Shown here one piece after another: positions 47,959-58,500 of a stretch of 64,000 nucleotides of DNA. Made by a program: the position numbers and the translations under genes. Position 1 is the stretch's first letter; each line of letters starts with the position of its first letter. The stretch is from Streptomyces sp. SAJ15 (GTDB lineage: Bacteria; Actinomycetota; Actinomycetes; Streptomycetales; Streptomycetaceae): the NCBI RefSeq assembly GCF_007595705.1, contig NZ_NISY01000005.1:1-64000 (forward strand). The letters run 5' to 3'. Below the pieces are notes generated by a model, which did not search any database, was not told the DNA's origin, and saw only the letters and a list, made by a program, of their open reading frames with translations.

Positions 47959-50070
47959 ATGACCCACGAAAGGCCCCGGGCCGTGCGTACCGACCTGCAC
48001 CACCGTTCCCCCGATCCGCTGACGACCGTCCGCAACCTCGGCATCCTCGCCCATGTGGACGCCGGTAAGACCACCGTCACCGAGCGGTTCCTCTACCTGA
48101 CCGGCGCGACCCACAAGCGGGGTGAGGTCCATGACGGGACGACCGTCACCGACTTCGATCCGCAGGAGCGCGACCGGGGCATCACCATCTTCGCCGCGGC
48201 GGTGAGCTGCGTCTGGGCCGGCCATCGGATCAACCTCATCGACACCCCGGGCCATGTCGACTTCTCCGACGAGGTGACGCGCTCGCTGCGGGTGCTCGAC
48301 GGCGCGATCGCCGTGTTCGACGCCGTCGCCGGGGTCGAACCGCAGAGCGAGGCGGTGTGGCACGAGGCCGTCCGGTGCGGGGTGCCGCGGATCGCCTTCG
48401 TCAACAAGCTGGACCGGGCGGGCGCCGACCTCGACACGGCCGTCGCCTCGATCAGGGACCGGCTGCGCACGGTGCCGCTGGTGACGCAGTTGCCGATCGG
48501 GCGCGAGCAGCACTTCACGGGCGTGGTGGACCTGCCGCGCATGCGCTCCCTGGTCTGGGGCGACGACCGGGGCACCTTCGTGGAGGGCCCGGTCCCCGAG
48601 GAGCTCCGGGAGGAGGCGCTGCGCCGGCGCCGGCTGCTGGAGGAGACGGTGGCGGAACTCCACCCGGCCGCGCTGGAGGAGTTCTGCGCCTCCTCGGAGG
48701 TCTCCGCCGACACCCTCGCGACCGCGCTGCGCGACCTCACCCACAGCGGTGAGGGGCTGGTGGTGCTGTGCGGCTCGGCCTACCGTGACCGCGGTGTCGA
48801 GCCGTTGCTGGACGCTGTCGTGGCGTATCTGCCGTCGCCCCGGGACGTACCGGCGGTACGCGGCACCCTGGACGGGGCGGCCCAGGAGCGGGCCGCCGAC
48901 CCGGCGGCGCCGTTCTCCGCGCTGGTCTTCAAGGTGAACTCGACCGCCACCGGCCGGCTGACCTGCCTGCGGGTGTACTCGGGGACCCTCCGGAAGGGGG
49001 ACACCCTGCTGGACATGGGCGTGCGGCGCACCGAGCGGGTCGGCCGGATCCTGCGGCTGCAGGCCGACCGGCACGAGGAGATCGACCTGGCCACGGTCGG
49101 GGACATCGTGGCCGTGGTCGGGCTGAAGGCCGCCCGCGCCGGGACCACCCTGTGCGCGCCGTCGGCGCCGCTGGTGCTCGAACCGCCGCGCGCCACCGAC
49201 CCGGTGGTCTCGGTGGCGGTCGAGGCCCGCAGCAGCCTGGAGACCGATCGGCTGGCCGCCGCGCTGGGGCGGCTCGTCGAGGAGGATCCGTCGCTGGTGT
49301 CGCGGAGCGACCCCGAGACCGGCCAGACGGTGCTGTCGGGCATGGGCGAGCTGCACCTGGAGGTGGCGGTGGAGAAGATCCGCCGCGACCACGGGCTGGA
49401 GGTCGGCGTGGGCAGGCCGCAGGTGGCCTACCGGGAAACGGTGGCGCGCGGGGTGTCCGGGCTGGTCTACCGGCATGTCAAGCAGGACGGCGGGGCGGGC
49501 CAGTTCGCCCATGTGGTCCTGGACGTGGAACCGCTGGAGCTCGCCCCGGGCTCCGCCGGCGCGTTCGTCTTCCGGTCCACGGTCGTCGGCGGCCGGGTGC
49601 CCCGGGAGTACGTCCGCGCGGTGGAGGCGGGCTGCCGGGACGCCCTCGCCGAGGGGCCGCTCGGCGGTCACCCGGTGACCGGGCTGCGGGTCACCCTGAC
49701 CGACGGGGCCACCCACGTCAAGGACTCCTCGGAGCCGGCCTTCCGGACGGCGGGCCGGCTGGGGCTCCGGGAGGCGCTGCGCGCCGGGGCGATGGCGCTC
49801 CTGGAACCCGTGGCGGAGGTCACGGTCACGGTGCCCGACGAGGCCGTGGGCGGGGTGCTCGGTGACCTGGCGGCACGGCGCGGCGGGATCTCGGGCTCCA
49901 CGGCGCGGGGCGGTGCCACCGTCGTCGACGCCACCGTGCCGCTGGCCGAGCTGTTCGGCTACGCGACCCGGCTCCGCAGCCGCACCCAGGGCCGGGCCAC
50001 CTTCACCAGCCGTCCCGCCGGCTACGCCCGCGTCCCGGCGGCGGTCTCGCGGGGGTTGCTGACGCGGTAG
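47959..50070 (+). CDS. Elongation factor G paralogue (EF-G2-like translational GTPase)
   Basis: 703 residues with full EF-G domain order. G1 is GILAHVDAGKTT, switch I RGITIFAAA, G3 DTPGHVDF, G4 NKLD, G5 GSA. Domain II includes FKVNSTATGRLTCLRVYSGT. Domains III to V follow: SGMGELHLEVAVEKIRRDHG, the domain IV loop HVKQDGGAGQFAHV, and GGISGSTARGGATVVDATVP. It is closer to EF-G than to the TetM/OtrA protection proteins. It is not in a str operon, so it is probably the second EF-G found in Streptomyces rather than housekeeping fusA. A self-resistance role cannot be excluded but is unsupported. A 15-bp-stem hairpin follows immediately. Confidence 0.87.
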   Translation: MTHERPRAVRTDLHHRSPDPLTTVRNLGILAHVDAGKTTVTERFLYLTGATHKRGEVHDGTTVTDFDPQERDRGITIFAAAVSCVWAGHRINLIDTPGHVDFSDEVTRSLRVLDGAIAVFDAVAGVEPQSEAVWHEAVRCGVPRIAFVNKLDRAGADLDTAVASIRDRLRTVPLVTQLPIGREQHFTGVVDLPRMRSLVWGDDRGTFVEGPVPEELREEALRRRRLLEETVAELHPAALEEFCASSEVSADTLATALRDLTHSGEGLVVLCGSAYRDRGVEPLLDAVVAYLPSPRDVPAVRGTLDGAAQERAADPAAPFSALVFKVNSTATGRLTCLRVYSGTLRKGDTLLDMGVRRTERVGRILRLQADRHEEIDLATVGDIVAVVGLKAARAGTTLCAPSAPLVLEPPRATDPVVSVAVEARSSLETDRLAAALGRLVEEDPSLVSRSDPETGQTVLSGMGELHLEVAVEKIRRDHGLEVGVGRPQVAYRETVARGVSGLVYRHVKQDGGAGQFAHVVLDVEPLELAPGSAGAFVFRSTVVGGRVPREYVRAVEAGCRDALAEGPLGGHPVTGLRVTLTDGATHVKDSSEPAFRTAGRLGLREALRAGAMALLEPVAEVTVTVPDEAVGGVLGDLAARRGGISGSTARGGATVVDATVPLAELFGYATRLRSRTQGRATFTSRPAGYARVPAAVSRGLLTR

Positions 50071-50075
50071 GCGCG

Positions 50076-50109
50076 GCGCCGGTCCCGTCCCGACGGACGG
50101 GACCGGCGC
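50076..50109. terminator. Perfect 15-bp hairpin after the EF-G paralogue
   Basis: GCGCCGGTCCCGTCC (50076-50090), loop CGAC, GGACGGGACCGGCGC (50095-50109), starting 6 nt after the stop codon. No U-tract. Confidence 0.85.
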
Positions 50110-50173
50110 ACAACGGTAGGGATGTGACGGTATATCAGCTGGAACTCCTCGCCGGCTGGGGCCGCCGGCTATC

Positions 50174-50229
50174 CGGTGGAACGCTGTCTGCACACGCCGG
50201 TACGGCGAGAGCGAGATGGCGTTCCACCG
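50174..50229. other. Nested inverted repeats in the convergent EF-G/APH gap (possible structured RNA)
   Basis: CGGTGGAACGC (50174-50184) pairs perfectly with GCGTTCCACCG (50219-50229) across 34 nt. The loop contains CGCCG (50195-50199) and CGGCG (50203-50207), a second perfect stem. A terminator is already present at 50076-50109, so a second, more elaborate structure here is unexplained. The remainder of the gap (50110-50342) has no convincing gene. Confidence 0.5.
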
Positions 50230-50342
50230 TCGCTGAGCCGCGACACCCCCCGCTGTCGTTCCGTCGGTTGACCCTTCACTGCGAGGGGTTGATCGACCTG
50301 GCGCCGGGCGCCCGCGCGACGTCGGGGTTCCGGTGGCATGTC

Positions 50343-51254
50343 TCAGGCGTCGTCCAGCACCGTCCGGATCACATGCCGGGCGTTCCGCGCCATCGCGGGG
50401 TTCGTCTTCCGGTAGTACGGCAGCGCGACCAGCGCCTGTGAGAGCGTCCGCCCGCGGCCGCGGATCCAGGTCGCCTCGTCCACGGCCAGCGCCTCGCGGA
50501 AGACGTCCCGCGCGTCGGCCGGCAGCAGGTTCCACGCCGGGAACAGATCGCAGGCCGGATCTCCGCTGCCCGCGCAGCCGAAGTCGATCACGGAGGCCAG
50601 TCGGCCACCGCCGTCGACCAGCACATTGCCCGGCATCAGATCGGCGTGCAGCCACACCGGCGGTCCGTCCCAGACCGGGGCCCGCAGCGTCTCCTCCCAC
50701 ACGGCGGTCGCGGCGTCGCAGTCGACGTCCTCCTCCGGGATCTCCCGCAGCCGCTCGATCGCCGCGCGGGTCTCCGCGTCGAGCGAGGCGACCGGCCCGC
50801 CTCGGTGCGCCCTCGGCGCGGCCGGCAGGGTGACGCCCCGCATCGCGACCACGAACGCGGCCAGATCCTCGGCCAGCGGCACGGGAGCGCTCAGCGCCCC
50901 CGCTTCGGGAAGCTCGCCCGTCAGCCACCGGTAGACCGACCACGGCCACGGATACCCCTGGCCCGGCACCCCGGCCCCGAGCACCTCCGGTATGCGCGTG
51001 GGCAGCAGGGGCGCGAGACGGGGCAGCCACTCCCGCTCCAGCGACACGTCCGCGGCCCCGCCCCGCACCAGCGGCAGCCGAACGACCATGTCATCGCCCA
51101 GCCGGTACATCGCGTTGACCGTGCCGCCGGACGGCCATCGCTCCACCGTCAGCCCCGCCCAGCGGGGGAACTGTTCGGCGATCAACCGTCGTACCAGGTC
51201 GTCGTCGATGGGATGCGTCCCGGGGTGCATCTGACCCGTGCTCATGGACGTCAT
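50343..51254 (-). CDS. APH-family phosphotransferase (aminoglycoside/macrolide kinase-like)
   Basis: 303 residues from the ATG at 51254; ATGs at 51245 and 51230 are plausible and no site is strong. The N-lobe has MYRLGDDMVVRLPLV. The Brenner motif is WLHADLMPGNVLVDGGGRLA (HxDxxxxN), followed by SVIDFGCAGSGDPACDLFPA, the metal-binding DFG-like motif. The family covers antibiotic kinases and many small-molecule kinases; the substrate is unknown. The gene lies downstream of the PKS-operon terminator, so it is not clearly part of that cluster. Confidence 0.85.
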   Translation of the reverse strand: MTSMSTGQMHPGTHPIDDDLVRRLIAEQFPRWAGLTVERWPSGGTVNAMYRLGDDMVVRLPLVRGGAADVSLEREWLPRLAPLLPTRIPEVLGAGVPGQGYPWPWSVYRWLTGELPEAGALSAPVPLAEDLAAFVVAMRGVTLPAAPRAHRGGPVASLDAETRAAIERLREIPEEDVDCDAATAVWEETLRAPVWDGPPVWLHADLMPGNVLVDGGGRLASVIDFGCAGSGDPACDLFPAWNLLPADARDVFREALAVDEATWIRGRGRTLSQALVALPYYRKTNPAMARNARHVIRTVLDDA

Positions 51255-51358
51255 CCGACCACCGTCCGCCGACGGGCGTCAAACGCCTTTGTGCGGCACC
51301 CGGTTCAGGAGCGGCGTCGGTCTTCCCGAACCGGTGGGGTCGACCGCCCCCACCGCAC

Positions 51359-51387
51359 GCGGCCCCCCGTCCGCGACGGGGGGCCGC
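51359..51387. terminator. Terminator closing the PKS-acyl-CoA dehydrogenase operon
   Basis: GCGGCCCCCCGTC (51359-51371), loop CGC, GACGGGGGGCCGC (51375-51387): a perfect 13-bp stem beginning 7 nt past the acyl-CoA dehydrogenase stop on the minus strand. It marks the left transcriptional end of the PKS locus. Confidence 0.87.
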
Positions 51388-51394
51388 ATCGAGG

Positions 51395-52567
51395 CTACGA
51401 CCGGCGCGGCACCGGTATCACGTAGCGGCTGAAGACCAGCTCGCGCAGGACGTCGTCGCCGCCTTCGACGATCGAGACATAGCGGATGTCCCGGAGCAGC
51501 TTTCCGACGGGCGACTCGCTGGTGTACCCGAGTCCGCCGAACATCTCGGAGCCGACGCTCGCCACGTCCCAGCCCGCCTGGCCACAGAACATCTTGGCCG
51601 TCAGGGCGGACTTGAGCGTGCCCTGCCGGGCGAAGACGGTGGCCGCGTCGGGCCCCGTCATGATGGTGTCGTAGTCATGAGCCGCCCTGAGGCAGTGGCT
51701 CTTCATGACGTCGATCTGCATCTCCATCTGCCCCAGCCGCTGCGCGAAGACCGGGCTGTCCAGCAGGGTGCCGTCCCGGAACGGCTTGTGCTTGGCGTAG
51801 TCCATGCAGTGGTCGCGGACCCGCCGGGCGACTCCGATGGCGGTGGCCGCGATCAGGATCCGGCTGGCGTTGAGGCCGATCTCCAGCAGTCGGAGCCCGG
51901 AACCCTCCAGCTGGTTGGCGGCGGGCACCCGGCAGTGGTCCAGTCGCACCTGGTAGGTGTGCGAGGCGCGCACCCCGATGACGTCCCACCGCTTGACGAT
52001 CTCGACCCCGGGCGTGTCCCGCGGCACCAGAACGGCGAGGTACTCCTCGGGATCGTCCGCCGACCGGGCGACGACCACGAGGAAGTCCGCGAAGTCGGTG
52101 TTGGTGGAGAAGGACTTCTCGCCGGTGATGACGAGTTCGTCCCCGTCCCGGGTGACCATCGTCTCGATCTTGCTGAGCTCGCTGCCCGCGTTGCGCTCGC
52201 TGCCCAGCGTCGCGCAGAACGATCCGCGCTCCGCCATGGGCTTCAGGTAGCGGGCCTTCAGCTCCTCGGATCCGTACAGCTGCACCATGCTGGTGCCCAG
52301 GACCGAGATGAACAGGGTGAACGCCACGCCGGCGTCGCCGTAGGCGATCTCGTTGACGATCTCGACACTGTCCTCGAGGCTGAGTCCTCGGCCGCCCAGC
52401 TCCTCGGGCAGCCACCAGTTCGCGAGCCCGGTGCCGCGGAACGTGTCGTACACCTCCAGGGGCTTCTCCGTCAGCGTGTCCGTCTGCGCCTGGCCACCGC
52501 CCAGTTCGTCCTTGACGAACCGGCGAACGGTCTTGAGATCTTCTGACTTCATCGTCCTGCCATTCAT
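51395..52567 (-). CDS. Acyl-CoA dehydrogenase coupled to the PKS
   Basis: 390 residues; the ATG at 52567 overlaps the PKS stop (ATGA), so translation is coupled. Family blocks: WWLPEELGGRGLSLEDSVEI, GSFCATLGSERNAGSELSKI, ETMVTRDGDELVITGEKSFS, then GLGYTSESPVGKLLRDIRYV and SIVEGGDDVLREL, which retains the Glu in the usual catalytic region. It is FAD-dependent and should desaturate an acyl thioester. Coupling to a PKS that should make a 2-pentenoyl-type chain suggests oxidation of a polyketide intermediate or precursor supply. The substrate is inference. Distinct from the acyl-CoA dehydrogenase fragment at 1-186. Confidence 0.87.
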   Translation of the reverse strand: MNGRTMKSEDLKTVRRFVKDELGGGQAQTDTLTEKPLEVYDTFRGTGLANWWLPEELGGRGLSLEDSVEIVNEIAYGDAGVAFTLFISVLGTSMVQLYGSEELKARYLKPMAERGSFCATLGSERNAGSELSKIETMVTRDGDELVITGEKSFSTNTDFADFLVVVARSADDPEEYLAVLVPRDTPGVEIVKRWDVIGVRASHTYQVRLDHCRVPAANQLEGSGLRLLEIGLNASRILIAATAIGVARRVRDHCMDYAKHKPFRDGTLLDSPVFAQRLGQMEMQIDVMKSHCLRAAHDYDTIMTGPDAATVFARQGTLKSALTAKMFCGQAGWDVASVGSEMFGGLGYTSESPVGKLLRDIRYVSIVEGGDDVLRELVFSRYVIPVPRRS

Positions 52568-55500
52568 TCCGTGAACGCGCGCTGGATGAGGTTCTCGACG
52601 TCGAGGGCGTCGATCTCGTCATCCACCTGGTCCGCTGCCATGTCCTCGTCGTCGTCCCGCGGCTCTTCGTCCACCGCGTCCTGGGGGAACAGCCGCTCCC
52701 GCAGGTGTTCCGCCAGAGCCGCCGGGGTCGGGTAGTTGAAGATCACCGTTGCGGGGATCTGCAGCCCGGTGTCCTTCTTGACCTCGTTGCGGAACTCCAC
52801 TCCGCTCAGCGAGTCGAAGCCGATCTCCTTGAAGGACAGGTCGCCGTCGATGTCGTCGGTGGAGGGGTAGCCCAGCACCATCGCCGCGGTGGAGAGCAGC
52901 AGGTCCAGCAGCTCGCTCGACTGCTCCTCGGGCGACAGCTCCGCCAGCCGCCGTACCAGCGGCAGCTCGGTGGGTTCCTCGGCGGGCTCGCGGCGCGGTG
53001 CCGCGACCATCCCGCGCAGCAGCGCGGGCACGGTGTCCAGTCGGCGCAGCGCGGTCTTGTCGAGCGCGGCGGGAACCACCGTCGCCGTGTCGAGCGCGAG
53101 CGCGGTGTCGAACAGGGACGTGCCCTTCGCCGCGCTCAGGGGCACGATCCCCAGCCGCCTGAACCGCGACAGATCGGCCTGGCCGAGCGTGCCCGCCATG
53201 CCGAGCTCCCAGGGACCCCAGGCGAGCGATGTCGCCGGCAGGCCGGCGGCCCTGCGCCGCGCGGCCAGGGCGTCCAGGAACGCGTTGGCCGCGGCGTAGT
53301 TCGCCTGGCCGGCGGTGCCGATCGTGCCGGCGACGGACGAGTAGAGGACGAACGCCGACAGCCCCAGGTCCCTGGTCAGTCGGTGCAGGTGCCAGGCGGC
53401 GTCGACCTTCGGCCGGAGCACCCGGTCGAGCTGTTCCGGCGTCAGCGTCTCCGCGCCGGCGTCGTCCAGCACGCCCGCCAGGTGGACCACCGCGGTCAGC
53501 GGCGACTCCGCGGGGATCTCCGCGATCCGTTCGGCCAGCGCCTCCGGGTCGGCCACGTCGCAGGACGCCTGGGTGACGTCGGCGCCCAGCGCGGACAGCT
53601 CCGCGACCAGTTCGGCCGCGCCGGGCGCCGCCGCGCCCCGCCGGCTGAGCAGCAGCAGGTGCCGCACCCCGTGTTCGGCGACCAGATGGCGGGCGAACAG
53701 CGCGCCGAGGGCACCGGTCGCCCCCGTCAGCAGCACCGTGCCCCGCGGGTCCCACATCGGTCGCTCGGCCGTCGCCGGCGGCGCCGGAGCCAGCCGTGGC
53801 ACGTACGCCACGCCGCGGCGGACCGCCAACTGCGGCTCACCGGACAGGTCCAGCGACTCCAGCGCGCTCAGCGACTCCTCGCTGCCGTCCGTGTCGACCA
53901 GGACGAACTGGTCCGGGTGCTCCGCCTGGACCGACCGCACCAGGCCCCAGACCGGCGCGCAGGACAGGTCGGGGGTCTCGTCCGCGGTGACCGCCACCGC
54001 GTGGCGTGTCACGATCACCCGCCGGGTCCGGCCGAACCGCTCGTCGCGCAGCCACTTCTGCACCAGGTCGAGCACCTCGTGCGCGGTCGCCCGCGCCGCC
54101 GCGGGGACATCCGCCGCGTCGTCGCCGGCGGCCACCTGGGTGAGCTCCACGTCCGGCACCGACCGGCCGGAGCCGGCCGCGGCCGTCTCGGGCAGCGGCG
54201 TCCAGTCCACGGCGAACAGGGAGTCGGCCGCCGCGTCGCCGGTCAGCTGCTCGACGGAGGCCGGCATGACCGCCAGCGACGCGACGGTCAGCACCGGTGC
54301 GCCGCCGGGGTCGGTGATCCGCAGGGACACCTCCTGGGGCCCCGTACGGGAGATCCGGACCCGCAGCTCCGTGCCGGCCGGCGCGTGGAACGTCACTCCC
54401 GACCAGGAGTACGGCAGCAGCACCTGGGACGGGTCCGAGCCGGCCAGCAGGGACAGCATCGGGTGCAGGGCCGCGTCGAACAGGGCCGGGTGCAGGGCGA
54501 ACCCGGGGGACGCGGGGCGCAGCCCGTCGGGGAGCCGGACCTCGCCGTAGACCTCGTCCTCCCGGCGCCATGCGGCGCGCAGGCCCTGGAAGGCCGGCCC
54601 GTAGGCGTAGCCGCGGTCGACGAGCTCCGGGTAGAAGCCGGTCAGCTCGACCGGCGTGGCTCCCGGCGGGGGCCATGCGTCGGAGGTGGACGCCTCCGGC
54701 GCCGGAGCCGGGTCGGTGGCCAGGTATCCGGTCGCGTGCCGGGTCCAGGGGGACTTCGCTCCGGCGGCCGCCCCGCCCGTCGTGGATATCGCGGATGTCG
54801 CGGGTATCGCACGGGAGTAGACCCCGATGGGGCGCCGGCCCCCCTCCTCGGCCGCGCCGACGACGATCTGGAGCTGGACGGCCTCGTCGCCGAGCGTCAG
54901 CGGCGCCTGAAGGGTCAGTTCCTCGACGCTCCGGCAGTCGACGCCGTCCAGGGTGTGCAGCGCCATCTCCAGGAAGGCCGCCCCCGGGAACACCACGTTG
55001 TCGAAGATGGCGTGGTCGGCCAGCCAGGGGGCGTCGGCCGACGAGACCCGGCCGCTGAGGACCAGCTGGTCGCCGACGGCGAGGTCGGTGGCGGCGGCGA
55101 GGAACGGGTGCTCGATCGCGGCGAGCCCCGCGCCGCCGAGGTCGCCCTGCGGTCGCGCGGGCTCCGCCCAGTACCGCTGCCGTTCGAAGGCGTAGGTGGG
55201 CAGCTCGACCTGGCGTCCGGAGACGCCGAGGGCGGAGAGGTAGGACCGCCAGTCGATCGGGACGCCCGCGACGTGCAGCCGCGCCAGCGCCTCGGCCACC
55301 GCACGCGACTCGGACCGGTCCTTGCGGACGATCGCGACCACGGGCAGGTCCGGTGCCGACTCGGCCAGGGCCTCCTGGGCCATGGCCGAGAGGACCCCGT
55401 CGGGGCCGGCCTCGACCAGGGCCTCGGCGCCGGCCGCCACCGCGGCGCGCACGCCGTCGCCGAACCGTACGGCCTCCCGTACGTGCCGCACCCAGTACTC

Positions 55501-58500
55501 CGGCTGCTCCAGCGCGCCGTCCTCGGCCAGGTCGCCGGTGACGTTGGAGACCACCGGGATGCGCGGCGCCGCGTACGCCACGGACCCCGCCACCCGCCGG
55601 AACTCCTCCAGCATCGGCTCCATCAGCGGCGAGTGGAACGCGTGCGAGACCCGGAGCCGCTTCGTCTTGCGGCCCTCGCCGGCGAGCGTCGACTCGATCC
55701 GCAGGACCACGTCCTCGGCACCGGAGATCACCACGGAGGTGGGGCCGTTCACCGCGGCGATCGAGGCGGAGTCGCCGTGGCCGTCCAGCGCGCCGCGGAC
55801 CTCCTCCTCGTCGGCCTGGACCGCCACCATCGCCCCGCCGCGCGGCAGGGCCTGCATCAGCCGGCCGCGGGCGGCCACCAGACGGGCCGCGTCGGCGAGC
55901 GAGAAGACCCCCGCCACGTGCGCGGCGGCCAGTTCGCCGATCGAGTGCCCGACCAGGACCGCGGGCGCGATCCCCAGGGATTCCAGCAGCCGGAACGCCG
56001 CCACCTCGAACGCGAAGAGCGCGGGCTGCGTCATCGCCGTCTCGTCGAGCAGCCGCGCCGGCTCCGAGCCGGGCTCGGCCGCCACCACGTCGTCGATCGA
56101 GTGCTCCAGCAGCGGGTCGAGCGCGGCGCAGACCTCGCGCCATGCCTCGGCGAACACCGGGAAGGTCCGCACCAGGTCCCGGCTCATGCCGAGCCGCTGG
56201 CTGCCCTGTCCGGAGAACAGGACGCCGACGTTGGTCGCGGAGGTCGCCCCGCCGCCCACGATCACGCCCTGCGCCCGGCCGCCCCGGGACAGCGCCTCCA
56301 GGCCGGCGAGCAGCTCGGCCCGCTCGGAGCCCAGCACCACCGCGCGGTGGTCGAAGGCCGTACGTCCGGTGGCCAGCGTCAGCGCCACATCGCCCACCCG
56401 GGGTGCCCGCTCGTCGGAGACCGCCGCCCACAGGCGCTGTGCCTGACGCGTCAGCGCGGACGCGCCGCGCCCCGACACCAGCCACGGCACGACGCCGGCC
56501 GGCTCCTCGGGCGAGGCGTGCCCGGCCCGGCCCTCGTCAGCGGCCCGGGGGTCCTCGTGCGGGGCCTGGTCCTCGGGCTCCTCGGGGTCGCCCTGTTCGA
56601 GGATCACATGCGCGTTGGTGCCGCTGATCCCGAACGACGAGACACCGGCCCGGCGCGGCCGGTCGGCCCGCGGCCACTCCTGCCGCTCGGTCAGCAGCTC
56701 GACCGCGCCCGACGACCAGTCGACGTGGAGGGACGGCTCGTCGACGTGCAGCGTCCGCGGCAGGACACCATGGCGCATGGCCATGATCATCTTGATGACT
56801 CCGGCGGCACCCGCCGCGGCCTGGGTGTGCCCGATGTTCGACTTCACCGAGCCGAGCCACAGCGGACGCTCACGGTCCTGCCCGTACGTCGTCAGCAGCG
56901 CCTGGGCCTCGATCGGATCGCCGAGGGTGGTGCCGGTGCCGTGCGCCTCGACCGCGTCGACATCCGCCGCGGACAGCCCCGCGCTCGCCAGGGCCTGCCG
57001 GATCACCCGCTCCTGCGACGGGCCGTTGGGGGCGGTGAGGCCGTTGCTCTCGCCGTCCTGGTTGATCGCCGAGCCGCGCAGCACCGCCAGCACCCGGTGG
57101 CCGTTGCGTCGCGCGTCCGACAGCCGTTCCAGCACCAGCACACCCACGCCCTCGGACCAGCCGGTGCCGTCGGCCGCGTTCGCGAACGCCTTGCAGCGAC
57201 CGTCGGCCGACAGCCCGTTCTGCCGGGCGAACTCGACGAACATGCCGGGCGTCGACATCACGGTCACGCCGCCCGCCAGTGCCAGGGAGCAGTCTCCCGA
57301 CCGCAGCGACTGGGCCGCCAGGTGCATCGCCACCAGCGACGACGAACACGCCGTGTCGACGCTCACCGCCGGTCCCTCAAGGCCCAGGGTGTAGGCGATA
57401 CGGCCGGACACCACACTGGTGTGGCCCCCGGTCAGGGCGTGCCCGCCGAGCTCGTCGTCCACCTCGTGCAGGCGCGGGAGGTAGTCCTGGCTCATGGCGC
57501 CCATGAAGACCGCCGTCCGGGTCCGGCGCAGCGCCGCCGGATCCTGACCGGCCCGCTCCAGCGCCTCCCAGGCCACCTCCAGCACCAGCCGCTGCTGCGG
57601 GTCCATCGACAGGGCCTCGCGCGGGCTGATGCGGAAGAAGCCCGCGTCGAAGTCGGCGGCGTCGGCCAGGAAGCCGCCCGCGCGGACGTGGTCCGCGCCG
57701 GGGTCGATCCGCCAGCCGCGGTCCTCCGGGAACGGCGAGATCGCGTCCGTGCCGTCGGCCACCAGCCGCCACAGGTCCTCCGGTGAGGACACGCCGCCGG
57801 GGAGCCGGCAGCTCATGCCGACGACCGCGATCAGTTCTTCGTCGGCGGCCGCCTGGTGGGGCCGCCGGTCGGCGCCCCGCTCGGCGGCGGGCCCGCCCAG
57901 TTCCTCGCGCAGATGCCGCACGAGCGCGCTGGGCGTCGGGTGGTCGAACAGCAGCGAGGTCGGCATCCGCAGCTCGGTCGCGGTGCTCAGCCGGTTGCTC
58001 AGCTCCACCGCCGTCACCGAGTCGAAGCCGAGCTCCTTGAAGGTGCTGTCGGCTTCGACCAGCCTCGGGTCGGCGAGCCCGAGCACGGCCGCCGCCTGGG
58101 AGCGGACCAGCGTCCACAGCTGCTGATCGGTCATCCGGGCCGGCGCGGCCGGCGCGGAGTCCGCGTCCGCGAGGTCCGAGGACTCGACGGCCCCCGACTC
58201 CCCCACCGTGACGGGCCGCGGCGCGGGCGGCTCGACGCGCTCCCCGCCGACCCAGTACGCCTCTCGTTGGAAGGCGTAGGTGGGCAGTTCCACGCGGCGG
58301 GCGCCCTCGAACAGCGGCCGCCAGTCCACCCCGACGCCCTTGGTGTACAGCTCGGCCATGGACAGCAGCAGGCGCCGCGGCTCGTCCTCCTGCCGGCGCA
58401 GGGTGCCCTGCACCACCGGGGTGACCGCGGTCTCCGCGGCGGCCACGGTGTCCTGGAGCGCCATGGTCAGCACCGGGTGCGGGCTGACCTCGACGAACAC

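Noticed and set aside
47959..50070. Tetracycline ribosomal protection protein (OtrA/TetM)
   Set aside because: Switch and domain IV motifs match EF-G (WAGHRIN, DTPGHVDF, SLRVLDGAIAVFDAVAGVEP) more closely than the OtrA/TetM pattern.
50124..50441. Possible 105-residue gene on the plus strand after EF-G
   Set aside because: It overlaps the APH gene antisense, has no ribosome site and no recognisable features; the structured repeats explain the region better.
52705..57786. Very long open frame on the plus strand antisense to the PKS
   Set aside because: It has Arg/Gly/Gln/His-rich composition with no domain pattern. It is the expected open antisense frame of high-GC coding DNA. The minus-strand frame encodes clear PKS domains.
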